DNA of 35,587 nucleotides. Origin: Oscillibacter sp. GTDB taxonomy: Bacteria > Bacillota > Clostridia > Oscillospirales > Oscillospiraceae. Below, in pieces: positions 7,073-15,259 of this stretch; position 1 is the first letter of the stretch; every line of letters starts with the position of its first letter. The notes under the pieces were generated by a model that was not told where the DNA came from, did not search any database, and was given only the letters and a program-made list of their open reading frames with translations. Where the stretch lies: NCBI GenBank assembly GCA_014799915.1, contig JAAVHD010000056.1, positions 18,344-53,930 of the forward strand, read 5' to 3'. The translations under genes were made by a program, and so were the position numbers.

Positions 7073-7079
7073 CTTTTCC

Positions 7080-8924
7080 TTGATCTTAGAGCATATTTCT
7101 TCCCCGGCGGATGTGAAGCAGCTGGACAGCGAAGCGCTGAAGCAGCTGTGCACGGAGCTGCGGCAGTTTCTGGTGGAGAGCGTAGCCCGTACCGGCGGGC
7201 ACCTGGCCTCCAACCTGGGGGCTGTCGAGCTGACGGTAGCCCTCCACCGGGTCTATAATACGGAGCGTGACCGCCTGGTCTTCGACGTAGGCCACCAGTG
7301 CTACGTCCACAAGGCCCTCACTGGACGGCGGGAGCTGTTCGAGACCCTGCGGCAGCTGGGCGGACTGTCGGGTTTCCCCAAGCCGGAGGAGAGCGTCCAC
7401 GATGCTTTCATAGCGGGCCACGCCTCCAACTCAGTTTCCGTGGCGCTGGGCATGGCCCGGGCCAGGAAGCTGCTGGGGGAGGACTACGCCGTAGCGGCCC
7501 TGCTGGGGGACGGCGCCCTGACCGGCGGGCTGGCTTACGAGGGGCTCAACGACGCGGGAGCCTCCGGCGAGCCGCTGGTGGTGATCCTCAACGACAACGG
7601 CATGTCCATTGATCCCAACGTTGGCGGCGTAGCCACCCATCTCAGCCGCCTGCGCCTGCGGCCGGGGTACTACCGGTTCAAGAAGGGCTACCGGGCGGTG
7701 CTGGAGCACGTGCCCGGCGGGCGGAAGCTGTATCAATTCAACCACCGGGTAAAGCGCGGCATCAAGCGGGCCATCTATCCCTGCTCCATGTTCGAGGATA
7801 TGGGCTTCACCTACCTGGGCCCTGTGGACGGGCACAATGTGGAACAGCTCTGCACCACCCTGGCCTGGGCGAAGGAGATGAACTGTCCGGTACTGCTCCA
7901 TGTGCGCACGGTAAAGGGCAAGGGCTACGGGCCCGCCGAGCGCCAGCCGGAGCGCAGCCACGGCGTATCGCCCTTCGACCCTGCAAAGGGGCCGGGCCAG
8001 GAGCGGAAAGTGGACTTTTCCTATATCCTTGGCCACGAACTGGTAGAGCTGGCGGGGCAGGACAAGCGGATCTGCGCCGTCACCGCCGCCATGGCGGAGG
8101 GCACGGGCTTGCAGGAGTTCGCCTCCGCCTGGCCCAGGCGCTTTTTTGACGTAGGCATTGCCGAGGGCCACGCGGTAGCGATGGCTGCGGGCATGGCCAA
8201 GCAGGGGATGGTCCCGGTGTTCGCGGTGTACTCCTCATTTTTACAGAGGGGCTTCGATATGCTGCTCCATGACGTGGCGCTTCAGCAGCTTCACGTAGTG
8301 CTGGCGGTAGACCGAGCAGGGCTGGTAGGCTCCGACGGCCCCACCCACCACGGGTGCCAGGACGTGGGCTATCTGACCCAGATCCCCGGTATGACGGTGC
8401 TGTGCCCGGCCTGCTTCGAGGAATTGAAAGCCATGCTGCGTGCCGCCGTCGATATGGAGGGTCCGGTGGCCGTCCGCTATCCCAGAGGCGGCGAAACCCG
8501 GCAGTACCCGGCGTGGAATGGGGAAAGTACGTCGATCCTCCGGCAGGGGACGGACGTGACACTGGTTTCCTATGGAACGCTGACGGACGAGATCCTGACA
8601 GCTGCGGAGTTGCTGAATGAAAAGGGCGTCAGCGCAGAAGTCATAAAACTTAACCGCATCGCGCCCATGGATACCGGCGCAATAGCGGAATCAGTAAAAC
8701 GCACCGGGCGGCTGCTGGTGCTGGAGGACTGCAACGAAAACGGTTCCATCGGGCAGCAGCTTGCGGCGGCCCTGATCCGGTCGGGAACCGCACCCAGGGC
8801 GCTGGTTTTGCAGAATTTGAAAAATGCTTTCGCCCCCCAGGGAACAGTGTCCCAGCTGCGTGAGCTGCTGGGACTGGACGCGGCGGGCGTAGCAGAAGCA
8901 GTCCTGAACCTGCTGCAAAAATGA
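7080..8924 (+). CDS. dxs: 1-Deoxy-D-xylulose-5-phosphate synthase
   Basis: Condenses pyruvate and glyceraldehyde 3-phosphate to DXP, the entry step of the MEP isoprenoid pathway, which also feeds thiamine and pyridoxal synthesis. The 614 residues are near the family norm (about 620). The thiamine diphosphate/magnesium motif runs from GDG (143-145) to NDN (171-173), and H72 in DVGHQCYVHK is the conserved catalytic-site histidine. The transketolase pyrimidine and C-terminal domains follow (AEGHAVAMAAGMA; DRAGLVGSDGPTHHG). The TTG start has AAAGAGGTG at good spacing and lies eight bases after oapA, so the two are almost surely cotranscribed. Confidence 0.96.
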   Translation: MILEHISSPADVKQLDSEALKQLCTELRQFLVESVARTGGHLASNLGAVELTVALHRVYNTERDRLVFDVGHQCYVHKALTGRRELFETLRQLGGLSGFPKPEESVHDAFIAGHASNSVSVALGMARARKLLGEDYAVAALLGDGALTGGLAYEGLNDAGASGEPLVVILNDNGMSIDPNVGGVATHLSRLRLRPGYYRFKKGYRAVLEHVPGGRKLYQFNHRVKRGIKRAIYPCSMFEDMGFTYLGPVDGHNVEQLCTTLAWAKEMNCPVLLHVRTVKGKGYGPAERQPERSHGVSPFDPAKGPGQERKVDFSYILGHELVELAGQDKRICAVTAAMAEGTGLQEFASAWPRRFFDVGIAEGHAVAMAAGMAKQGMVPVFAVYSSFLQRGFDMLLHDVALQQLHVVLAVDRAGLVGSDGPTHHGCQDVGYLTQIPGMTVLCPACFEELKAMLRAAVDMEGPVAVRYPRGGETRQYPAWNGESTSILRQGTDVTLVSYGTLTDEILTAAELLNEKGVSAEVIKLNRIAPMDTGAIAESVKRTGRLLVLEDCNENGSIGQQLAAALIRSGTAPRALVLQNLKNAFAPQGTVSQLRELLGLDAAGVAEAVLNLLQK

Positions 8925-8934
8925 GGAATATTCC

Positions 8935-9459
8935 ATGATTTTCTATTCAGATGATACGATATTGATCCGGAATATGATTGAATCTGATGTCAGGATGCTT
9001 GCAGAAGGTGAGATTGCCCAGGGCTGGGGCGATACGACGGAAAAACACAGGATGCGCCTGCGTGACCAGGAGGCGGGACGGTGTATTCCACTTGCGGCGG
9101 AGTACTGCGGACAGGTGGCGGGATATATCAATGTCTACCACCGGGCGGAGCATGGCCCATTTGCCGGAAAAGACTGGCCGGAGATCGTAGATTTCGGCGT
9201 ATTGGAGAAGTTCCGCAGGAACGGCGTCGGCGGAAAGCTGATGGATGCCGCGGAGAAGATCGCGGCAGAGGAGTCCGCCGTGGTCTGCCTGGGCGTGGGA
9301 CTGCACAGCGGCTATGGCAGCGCCCAGCGGATGTATGTGCGGCGGGGATATGTGCCGGACGGCAGCGGCGTGTGGTATCGGGACGAGATCTGCCAGCCTT
9401 ATGGAGCCTGCTGCAATGACGACGATCTGGTGCTCTACTTGTCCAAAAAGCTGAGATGA
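8935..9459 (+). CDS. GNAT-family acetyltransferase
   Basis: A 174-residue GNAT-fold acetyltransferase of unknown substrate. Motif A appears as VLEKFRRNGVGGKLMDAAEKIA (R-x-x-G-x-G), preceded by the strand EIVDFG; YGSAQRMYVRRGYVPDGSGVWYRD is the motif B region. It starts 10 bases after dxs with a GAGGA box and has the same GC-rich codon use as dxs, unlike the three AT-rich GNAT genes elsewhere in the window. It therefore seems to be a resident member of the dxs operon. Confidence 0.88.
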   Translation: MIFYSDDTILIRNMIESDVRMLAEGEIAQGWGDTTEKHRMRLRDQEAGRCIPLAAEYCGQVAGYINVYHRAEHGPFAGKDWPEIVDFGVLEKFRRNGVGGKLMDAAEKIAAEESAVVCLGVGLHSGYGSAQRMYVRRGYVPDGSGVWYRDEICQPYGACCNDDDLVLYLSKKLR

Positions 9460-9472
9460 CAGGAGGGACGGC

Positions 9473-10162
9473 ATGACCAGTCAAGAAGTGAAGGAATTTC
9501 TGGCTTCTCTCGGCGCGGAGCTGTGCGGAATTGCCAGCCTGGACCGCTTCACGGACGCGCCGGAGGGCTATCACCCGCTGGACGTATGGCCGGGGTGTAA
9601 ATCCGTGGTTTCCTTCGCCTGCCGGTTTCCGGCGGCAGCGCTGGAGTGCCAAACGCCGGTCGTTTATACCAGAGTGCGCAATTCCATCACCGCGAAGATG
9701 GACGCCATCGCCCTGGATCTCTGCATTGAGATGGAGAAACGGGGCGTGAAATGCGTGCCGATCCCCACCAATGAGAGCCAGTGGGACGAACGTACCGGAC
9801 GGTGGCGTTCCATCGTCTCCCAGAAGCACGCCGCCCAGGCGGCGGGGCTTGGGACCGTTGGGCGGCACTCGCTGCTGATCACCCCGGAGCTGGGCAGCAT
9901 GGTCTGGCTGGGGTGCGTCCTGTGCGGGGCGGAGCTGACCCCCGATGAAATGAAAGAACCGCTGTGCAATGACTGCGGGAAGTGCGTAGAGGTCTGCCCG
10001 GTGAATGCGCTGGACGGAGCGGAACTGGCCCAGCAGACCTGCTGGGACCACGCCTTCGGTGACGATAAGGAAAAGCAGGTCTGGTGCATCTCCTGCCACG
10101 CCTGCCGGGACGTGTGCCCATACTGCCTGGGAAGCCGGAACGGAGGGAACCGGGATGAATAA
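9473..10162 (+). CDS. Double 4Fe-4S protein, epoxyqueuosine-reductase-like
   Basis: A 229-residue iron-sulfur protein with two [4Fe-4S] cluster motifs: C165, C168, C171, C175 and C205, C208, C211, C215, the latter in CISCHACRDVCP. The N-terminal half (LGAELCGIASLDRF, then GCKSVVSFACRFP) and the GLGTVGRHSLLITPELGS segment match the QueG (epoxyqueuosine reductase) family. It is shorter than QueG (usually 300-390 residues) and lacks the C-terminal HEAT-like region, so it may be one of the short paralogues of unknown substrate and not a tRNA-modifying enzyme. GGAGGGACGGC precedes the ATG. It overlaps the next gene by eight bases. Confidence 0.8.
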   Translation: MTSQEVKEFLASLGAELCGIASLDRFTDAPEGYHPLDVWPGCKSVVSFACRFPAAALECQTPVVYTRVRNSITAKMDAIALDLCIEMEKRGVKCVPIPTNESQWDERTGRWRSIVSQKHAAQAAGLGTVGRHSLLITPELGSMVWLGCVLCGAELTPDEMKEPLCNDCGKCVEVCPVNALDGAELAQQTCWDHAFGDDKEKQVWCISCHACRDVCPYCLGSRNGGNRDE

Positions 10163-10703
10163 AAAAGACATGCGCCGCACCGATTGGCGCCGCATCCTCC
10201 GGCGTGAGTACATCAGCCGGGACTGCCGGATGCACGGCCTCAGAGGCAAGGAGAGCCTGCTGGTCATCCGGGAGGTGACCGGGCCGCTGGTTGTCCACGA
10301 CGCGGGCGAGGACGCTCTGATTGTGGAGAAGGACTACGCCTGGGTGCAGATTGCGCTGGAGGGACAGCCCTTCTGGCTGACGGCCATGTACGACGATCAG
10401 GGCCGCCTCATCCAGATCTATTTCGATATTACTGGCGGCAACCGGTTCGATGCCCCGGAAAACCCATGGTTTGCAGATATGTACCTGGACATCGTGGTAA
10501 ACAGCCGGGGAGAGCTGTACGTCCTGGACCAGGACGAGCTGGACGCGGCCCTGGCAGAGGGCGCGATCACAAAAGAAGAATGGGACAAGGCCAATGCGGC
10601 CTGTGCGCGCTTATACGCCTATTTGCAGGAAAACCGGGAATCCGTGACCGAACTGTGCGGCCGGATATACCGGGAACTGGGAGAGCGGCTGGCTTCCCTG
10701 TGA
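10155..10703 (+). CDS. DUF402-domain protein (Ntdp-like)
   Basis: A 182-residue DUF402 protein. The domain is recognisable by W-V-Q-I plus YFDITGGNRFD, the acidic ADMYLDIVV segment and DQDELDAALAEGAITKEEWD. Members such as staphylococcal Ntdp hydrolyse nucleoside tri- and diphosphates using carboxylates that bind magnesium; others have RNA-related roles. The activity here is unproven. The ATG at 10155 overlaps the end of the Fe-S gene by eight bases, indicating coupled translation; the frame is open further upstream, but that part lies inside the Fe-S gene. Confidence 0.82.
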   Translation: MNKKDMRRTDWRRILRREYISRDCRMHGLRGKESLLVIREVTGPLVVHDAGEDALIVEKDYAWVQIALEGQPFWLTAMYDDQGRLIQIYFDITGGNRFDAPENPWFADMYLDIVVNSRGELYVLDQDELDAALAEGAITKEEWDKANAACARLYAYLQENRESVTELCGRIYRELGERLASL

Positions 10704-10720
10704 GCGATAAGGAGAGAGAA

Positions 10721-11485
10721 ATGTTATTACACGAATTTGACCCAAACCCGATGGCAGTCATCAATCCGTCGGACACACACGCCCCTGTTGCGGACTGTCC
10801 GAAGGTGGCGGTGTCCTGCTTTGCCCGGAAAACCTTTTACCGGATGGTTGAACGGCTTGGGGCGGAGGAGATCGCGCTGACCAAGACGGCCAATCTGGTG
10901 ATCCCCGTCTATCGGGCGAGGTATAAAGAGAAGGATATTGCCCTGTATGAGGCCGATGTAGGCGCTCCGGCCTGCGTGGGGATGCTGGAGGACCTGTTTG
11001 CCATGGGGGTGGAGAAGCTGGTGCTGTTTGGCACCTGTGGCGTGCTGGACCGGTCCATTGAGGACTGCGGTATCATCATTCCTACCTCCGCCCTGCGGGA
11101 CGAGGGGACCAGCTTCCACTATGCGCCGCCATCGGATGAAATTACAGTGAACCCTAAGTACCGGGAGGAATTTATTGAGATATTGGACCGCCATAAATGC
11201 GGCTATACCATGGGCAAGGTCTGGACCACGGATGCCATGTACCGTGAGACAGCGGAAAAGATGGCCCGTCGTAAGGCCCAGGGCTGTGTGTGCGTGGATA
11301 TGGAGTGTTCGGCGGTGGCCGCGATGGTGCAGTTCCGGGGGAAAGAGGTATTTCATTTCTTCCACGCGGCGGACAATTTGGACGGCGAGGCGTGGGATTC
11401 CAGGAGTCTCAGCGGCGACGCCAATATCACCGGAAAAGATAAGGCCGCGCTGCTGGCATTGGAGCTGGCGGCAAGAATCGCGTAA
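10721..11485 (+). CDS. Nucleoside phosphorylase (PNP/UDP family)
   Basis: A 254-residue member of the PNP_UDP_1 family, which splits nucleosides with phosphate to a free base and ribose 1-phosphate for salvage. Typical elements are the glycine-rich LVLFGTCGVLD turn (about residues 100-110), the W-T-T-D-A-M-Y-R-E-T segment, and CVDMECSAVAAM, where M-E binds the ribose; D at LSGDAN is near the base site. The TTDAMYRET signature points to the uridine phosphorylase-like branch, but base specificity cannot be assigned. The ATG at 10721 has AAGGAGAGAG; the frame is open further upstream through the previous gene and was cut back here. Confidence 0.88.
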   Translation: MLLHEFDPNPMAVINPSDTHAPVADCPKVAVSCFARKTFYRMVERLGAEEIALTKTANLVIPVYRARYKEKDIALYEADVGAPACVGMLEDLFAMGVEKLVLFGTCGVLDRSIEDCGIIIPTSALRDEGTSFHYAPPSDEITVNPKYREEFIEILDRHKCGYTMGKVWTTDAMYRETAEKMARRKAQGCVCVDMECSAVAAMVQFRGKEVFHFFHAADNLDGEAWDSRSLSGDANITGKDKAALLALELAARIA

Positions 11486-11498
11486 GAGGGAGACTGCT

Positions 11499-12134
11499 AT
11501 GGGATACCGGACCATTGATATGGCGTCATATAAGCGAAGGGATCATTTTGCATATTTCAGCAGCTTTGCCTACCCCTACGTGGGGACTACGGCCAACGTG
11601 GACATCACGGCACTGCTGAAAAAAGTAAAGGACGAGAAACTGCCATTCTTCCTCTCAGCCTGTTACTGCGCCGCCAATGCGGCCAACAGCGTGCCGGAAC
11701 TCCGGCAGAGGATCAAGGAAGGCGGGATCGTAGAGTTTGACCGGTGCCGTGTGTCCCACACTCTGGCGCTGGAGGACGGGACCTACTGCTACTGCACGCT
11801 GGAGGACGTCCCGGACTTTTATGCCTATCTGGCCGAAGGCAGGCGGGCCCAGGAGGCGGCAAAACAGCAGGCGAGTATTGAAGAAGAACCGGAGGAGACG
11901 CTGGAAAAGTTTTTTGTATCTTCCATCCCCTGGCTGAGCTATACGGCGTTGGTCCAGCCTGTCCCCAGTCCGGCGGACAGCAATCCAAGGATCACCTTCG
12001 GGAAGTATTTTATCCAGGAGGGTAAAGTCCTGCTGCCGGTGTCCCTGCTGTGCAACCACGCGCTGGTAGACGGTATCCACATCGCGGCATTTTATCAGGC
12101 CATGGAAAAAGAAATCGCGGAGGCGGCAGGATGA
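11499..12134 (+). CDS. Chloramphenicol acetyltransferase-like protein
   Basis: A 211-residue protein of the type A (trimeric, CatA-like) chloramphenicol acetyltransferase fold. The N-terminus YKRRDHFAYFSSFAYPYVGTTANVDIT matches the family start. The catalytic region is NHALVDG near the C-terminus; true CAT enzymes have HHAVCDG, so the catalytic (second) histidine and the D-G are kept while the first histidine is asparagine. Many such chromosomal paralogues do not confer resistance and act on unknown acceptors. The ATG at 11499 has a GAGGGAG box. Its stop overlaps tlyA by four bases. Confidence 0.83.
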   Translation: MGYRTIDMASYKRRDHFAYFSSFAYPYVGTTANVDITALLKKVKDEKLPFFLSACYCAANAANSVPELRQRIKEGGIVEFDRCRVSHTLALEDGTYCYCTLEDVPDFYAYLAEGRRAQEAAKQQASIEEEPEETLEKFFVSSIPWLSYTALVQPVPSPADSNPRITFGKYFIQEGKVLLPVSLLCNHALVDGIHIAAFYQAMEKEIAEAAG

Positions 12135-12937
12135 GCAAAAAGATCAGGCTGGATGTTCTCCTGACGGAGAAGGGCCTTCAGGAGAGCCGCCAGAAAGCCC
12201 AGGCCACCATCATGAGCGGCTTGGTATATGTGAACGGCCAGCGGATGGACAAGCCCGGGACCGCCATCGACCCGGAAGCGGAAATTGAGATTCGCGGGAA
12301 CACTCTGCGCTATGTCAGCCGGGGCGGCCTGAAGCTGGAAAAGGCTATGGCGGTGTGGCCCATCGGATTAGCGGGTAAAATCTGTATGGACGTAGGCGCG
12401 TCCACCGGTGGCTTCACCGATTGTATGCTCCAGAACGGCGCAAGCAAAGTCTACGCCGTAGACGTAGGCTACGGCCAGCTGGCCTGGAGCCTGCGCAGCG
12501 ACGAGCGGGTGGTCTGCCTGGAACGGACCAACGCCCGCTACCTGAACCACGAGATCATCCCGGAGGAACCGGAGTTCTCCAGTGTGGATGTCAGCTTTAT
12601 TTCCTTAAAACTGATCCTCCCCGCCATCGCCAACGTACTGAAGGACGGGGGAGAGGTCGTCTGCCTGGTAAAGCCCCAGTTTGAGGCGGGCAAGGAGAAG
12701 GTGGGCAAAAAAGGCGTAGTCCGGGACCCTGCCGTCCACCGGGAGGTGTTGGAGCACTTCCTAGAGCACGCCAGGGAGAGCGGCTTCACCGTGCTGGACC
12801 TGAGCTATTCCCCCGTCCGGGGACCGGAAGGGAATATCGAGTATCTGGGCTGGCTGCGGAAAGCAGCGTGGGAGGAGAAGACATTTGATCTCACCGCGCT
12901 GGTGGAGGCGTCGCACAGCGAGCTGGAGCACAAGTAG
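12131..12937 (+). CDS. tlyA: TlyA-family rRNA 2'-O-methyltransferase
   Basis: TlyA methylates the 2'-hydroxyl of cytidines in 16S and/or 23S rRNA; loss in mycobacteria gives capreomycin resistance. The 268 residues comprise an N-terminal S4 RNA-binding domain (RLDVLLTEKGLQESRQKAQ to about residue 60) and an FtsJ-type Rossmann methyltransferase with MDVGASTGGFTDCML (about 85-99) binding S-adenosylmethionine. DVSFISLKLILP and VKPQFEAGKEKVG hold the family's catalytic D and K positions. The start overlaps the previous stop (ATGA). A tlyA-nadK-argR-recN order is common in Firmicutes; here a small MazG gene stands in between. Confidence 0.94.
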   Translation: MSKKIRLDVLLTEKGLQESRQKAQATIMSGLVYVNGQRMDKPGTAIDPEAEIEIRGNTLRYVSRGGLKLEKAMAVWPIGLAGKICMDVGASTGGFTDCMLQNGASKVYAVDVGYGQLAWSLRSDERVVCLERTNARYLNHEIIPEEPEFSSVDVSFISLKLILPAIANVLKDGGEVVCLVKPQFEAGKEKVGKKGVVRDPAVHREVLEHFLEHARESGFTVLDLSYSPVRGPEGNIEYLGWLRKAAWEEKTFDLTALVEASHSELEHK

Positions 12938-12970
12938 TGCACAGATCGGAATTTCATGGGAGAAAGTATC

Positions 12971-13297
12971 ATGACTGATTTCAGTATCAACGAAATGCAG
13001 GAAATGCAAAGGACCTTGCAAGATAAATACAAGGATAGATGGGAACCTATTGCTCCGGAGACTGGGAAAAATAAACTTCTTTGGATGATCGGCGAAGTAG
13101 GAGAGGTCATCGACATTATCAAAAAGCACGGTGACACCGAACCATTGGCCGATGCGGAATTAAGAAAAAGCCTTGTGGAAGAATTGGCAGATGTTCTCAT
13201 GCACTATAACGATGTGCTGCTGTGCTATGGGATATCTGCCGGGGAGTTAAAGCAAGCGTATACGGAAAAGTTTGAAAAGAACATGAAGCGTTGGTAG
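12971..13297 (+). CDS. MazG-like nucleotide pyrophosphohydrolase
   Basis: A 108-residue all-helical MazG-type protein that probably hydrolyses nucleoside triphosphates to monophosphates and pyrophosphate. The metal-binding pattern E-x-x-E...E-x-x-D is visible as GEVGEVIDIIKKHGD followed by LVEELADVLMHYNDVL. The ATG at 12971 is preferred (GGGAGA about nine bases upstream); an in-frame ATG at 12956 is the alternative. Codon use is more AT-rich than in tlyA and nadK on either side, suggesting a later insertion into the tlyA-nadK order. Confidence 0.85.
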   Translation: MTDFSINEMQEMQRTLQDKYKDRWEPIAPETGKNKLLWMIGEVGEVIDIIKKHGDTEPLADAELRKSLVEELADVLMHYNDVLLCYGISAGELKQAYTEKFEKNMKRW

Positions 13298-13333
13298 ATC
13301 TTCATTTGTTGTTGGAACGACACGGAGGTGCGC

Positions 13334-14212
13334 ATGATGAAGCGCGTGATATTATGCCCCAACCCCTACCGGGACAAGGGGCTGACGGCGGCCAAGGAGG
13401 CGGACGCCATCCTGCGGAGCACAGGATTGACGACGGTGTACTGTCTGCCCTTCAAGCCGGAGGGCGGCGACGGGCAGTTCAACGTGCCCCTGCGGCCCTT
13501 GCAGCAGGAGCTGCGCGGCAGTGACCTGGTGATCGCCTTCGGCGGGGACGGGACCATTCTGCACCTGGCCCGCGCGGCCTCTATGCGGGGTGTGCCGGTG
13601 CTGGGAGTGAACCTGGGCAGTCTGGGGTTCATGTCCGACCTGGAGCTGAGCGAACTGGACCTGCTGAAAAACCTGGCCACCGGGCGCTACCGGAGGGAAA
13701 AGAGGATGATGCTGGACGTGTCCGTCCTGCGGGACGGGCGGACGGTTTACACCGGCGGAGCGCTCAACGACGCGGTCATCACCAAGGGCGCCATGGCCCG
13801 GGTGGTGCGATTGCGGATCAACACAGGGGAGGACCAGCTGGGCATCTTCTCCGGGGACGGTGTGGTGGTGGCCACGCCCACCGGCTCCACGGGATATTCC
13901 CTGTCAGCGGGAGGCCCTATCGTAGAGCCAACGGCCCAGAATTTCGTCATCAGTCCCATCTGCGCCCACTCGGTATTCTCCAAATCCTTTGTCCTCTCCG
14001 CCGCCGGAACGGTGACCGTCACCCCGGCGGAACAGAACCGGAAGCAGGTCTATCTGTCGGTGGACGGCGGCAAAGCGTTCGCCCTGCGGCAGGGGGACAA
14101 GGTGCGCATCTGCCGCTCAAGATACGAAACGGAGCTATTGCGGCTGACCGATAAGAGCATATACGAAATTTTGCGAACAAAAATGACAGGAGGTATCGGC
14201 TATGAAAAATGA
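13334..14212 (+). CDS. nadK: NAD kinase
   Basis: Phosphorylates NAD to NADP in the cytoplasm. Visible are GGDGT (about residues 70-74) with the following hydrophobic helix, NLGSLGFMSDLE, the NDA segment in GGALNDAVITKG, and TPTGSTGYSLSAGGPIVEP, all hallmarks of the ATP-NAD kinase family. The 292-residue length is normal. Start is at one of two adjacent ATGs (13334 or 13337) after CGGAGG; a GTG at 13328 overlaps the binding site and is unlikely. It overlaps argR by 11 bases, so the two are probably translationally coupled. Confidence 0.95.
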   Translation: MMKRVILCPNPYRDKGLTAAKEADAILRSTGLTTVYCLPFKPEGGDGQFNVPLRPLQQELRGSDLVIAFGGDGTILHLARAASMRGVPVLGVNLGSLGFMSDLELSELDLLKNLATGRYRREKRMMLDVSVLRDGRTVYTGGALNDAVITKGAMARVVRLRINTGEDQLGIFSGDGVVVATPTGSTGYSLSAGGPIVEPTAQNFVISPICAHSVFSKSFVLSAAGTVTVTPAEQNRKQVYLSVDGGKAFALRQGDKVRICRSRYETELLRLTDKSIYEILRTKMTGGIGYEK

Positions 14213-14654
14213 CCGTCAAAGGAGGATCTTGGAGATCGTGGAGCGGGAGCCCATCGACACCCAGGAGCTGCTCCAGCAGCGCCTGCTGGAGCAGGGCATC
14301 AGCTGCACCCAGGCGACCATTTCCCGGGACATCAAGCAGCTGCATCTGATCAAGGAGCCCATCGGGCAGGGCCGGTATCGCTATACGGTGTCCAGCCAGC
14401 GGAACCGCCTGAATGTAGCAGATAAGCTGCGGAGCATTTTCCGGGAGAGCATCGTCAGCGTGGACTACGCCCAGAATATTATTGTTATCAAGACCATGGC
14501 CGGTCTGGCCAACGCTGCGGCGGCGGCGCTGGACGGCATGAGTATCGCCGACATGGTGGGGAGCTTGGCCGGCGACGACACGGCGCTGCTGGTGATGAAG
14601 GATACAGAATCCGCCCGGAGCTTCTGCGAGGAGATCCACGAGATGCTGAAATGA
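14202..14654 (+). CDS. argR: Arginine repressor ArgR
   Basis: Arginine-responsive hexameric regulator of arginine biosynthesis and catabolism. The 150 residues hold an N-terminal winged helix (RQRRILEIVEREPIDTQELL; recognition helix with ATISRDIK at about 38-45) and a C-terminal oligomerisation domain with GDDTALLV, where the G-D-D motif binds arginine. GGAGG precedes the ATG, which lies inside the end of nadK. It is followed by a symmetric repeat composite, then recN; argR-recN adjacency is common in Firmicutes. Confidence 0.95.
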   Translation: MKNDRQRRILEIVEREPIDTQELLQQRLLEQGISCTQATISRDIKQLHLIKEPIGQGRYRYTVSSQRNRLNVADKLRSIFRESIVSVDYAQNIIVIKTMAGLANAAAAALDGMSIADMVGSLAGDDTALLVMKDTESARSFCEEIHEMLK

Positions 14655-14660
14655 ATCTTT

Positions 14661-15239
14661 GCCGCCGCTGCGCGGCGGCAGGGCAGTTGGTTCTTCACCT
14701 AGCCCGGGACCTACGCGGCCCCGGACTCCGCGCCTTCTTTTGTCACGCGACAAAAGAAGGCAAAAACGCGCTTAAACCTACGGTTTAAGAATCCCTAGAC
14801 GGGGCGGCACGTGCGTGCCGCTTCCCTATACGGGGGAGTTTCCTTGGATTGGGTGCAGGTGAGGGATATCCAGCCACTGAGTCGGAATCCGTAATCTTTA
14901 GCTTGGTGGTTGAACGACTCCGGCTGACGCCCTGTTAATGATGACTGCCTCCCAGTCGCGCATCGCCGGGAGCTCCCCGCGTGTAATACGGTAGGGGCCA
15001 ATTCTACATCCTAAAATAGACGCACCGCAGCAGAAACCACACCCGCAGTTCGGTAGACCGGACGGACTACAGGATTAGCGCAAAAAACAAATTCCCCCGT
15101 AATTCAGGAAAGTTCTTAGGAAACGTAGTTTCCTAAGGGTGCTTTTGCTTCTTTTCCCACAAGGGAAAAGAAGGCCCCGCCGCGGCAGCGGCAAATGTTT
15201 CTAAAAGAAAAATGTCCCCAGCCGCCGCTACGCGGCGGC
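14661..15239. repeat. Symmetric repeat composite with element B copy 2
   Basis: The whole argR-recN gap is repeat DNA. Left end: GCCGCCGC/GCGGCGGC palindrome (14661-14679), hairpin CCTTCTTTTGTC with GACAAAAGAAGG (14732-14761), spacer AAAAACGCGC, hairpin CTTAAACC with GGTTTAAG (14771-14789). The right end is the mirror image: CTTAGGAAAC with GTTTCCTAAG (15115-15137), hairpin CTTCTTTTCCC with GGGAAAAGAAG (15148-15173), then the same GC palindrome (15221-15239). Element B proper is 14964-15173. The middle has a GCGGCAC/GTGCCGC hairpin (14804-14821) and no gene. The mirrored ends recall a miniature inverted-repeat element, but could also be a bidirectional pair of terminators. Confidence 0.8.
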
Positions 15240-15259
15240 AAGGAAACGGAGGGCGAATC

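Noticed and set aside
9473-10162. True QueG epoxyqueuosine reductase
   Set aside because: About 100 or more residues too short and lacking the C-terminal repeat region; called only QueG-like.
11499-12134. Chloramphenicol resistance gene
   Set aside because: Family fold and catalytic histidine are present, but the first histidine of the pair is asparagine and the gene sits in a housekeeping operon, so resistance should not be assumed.
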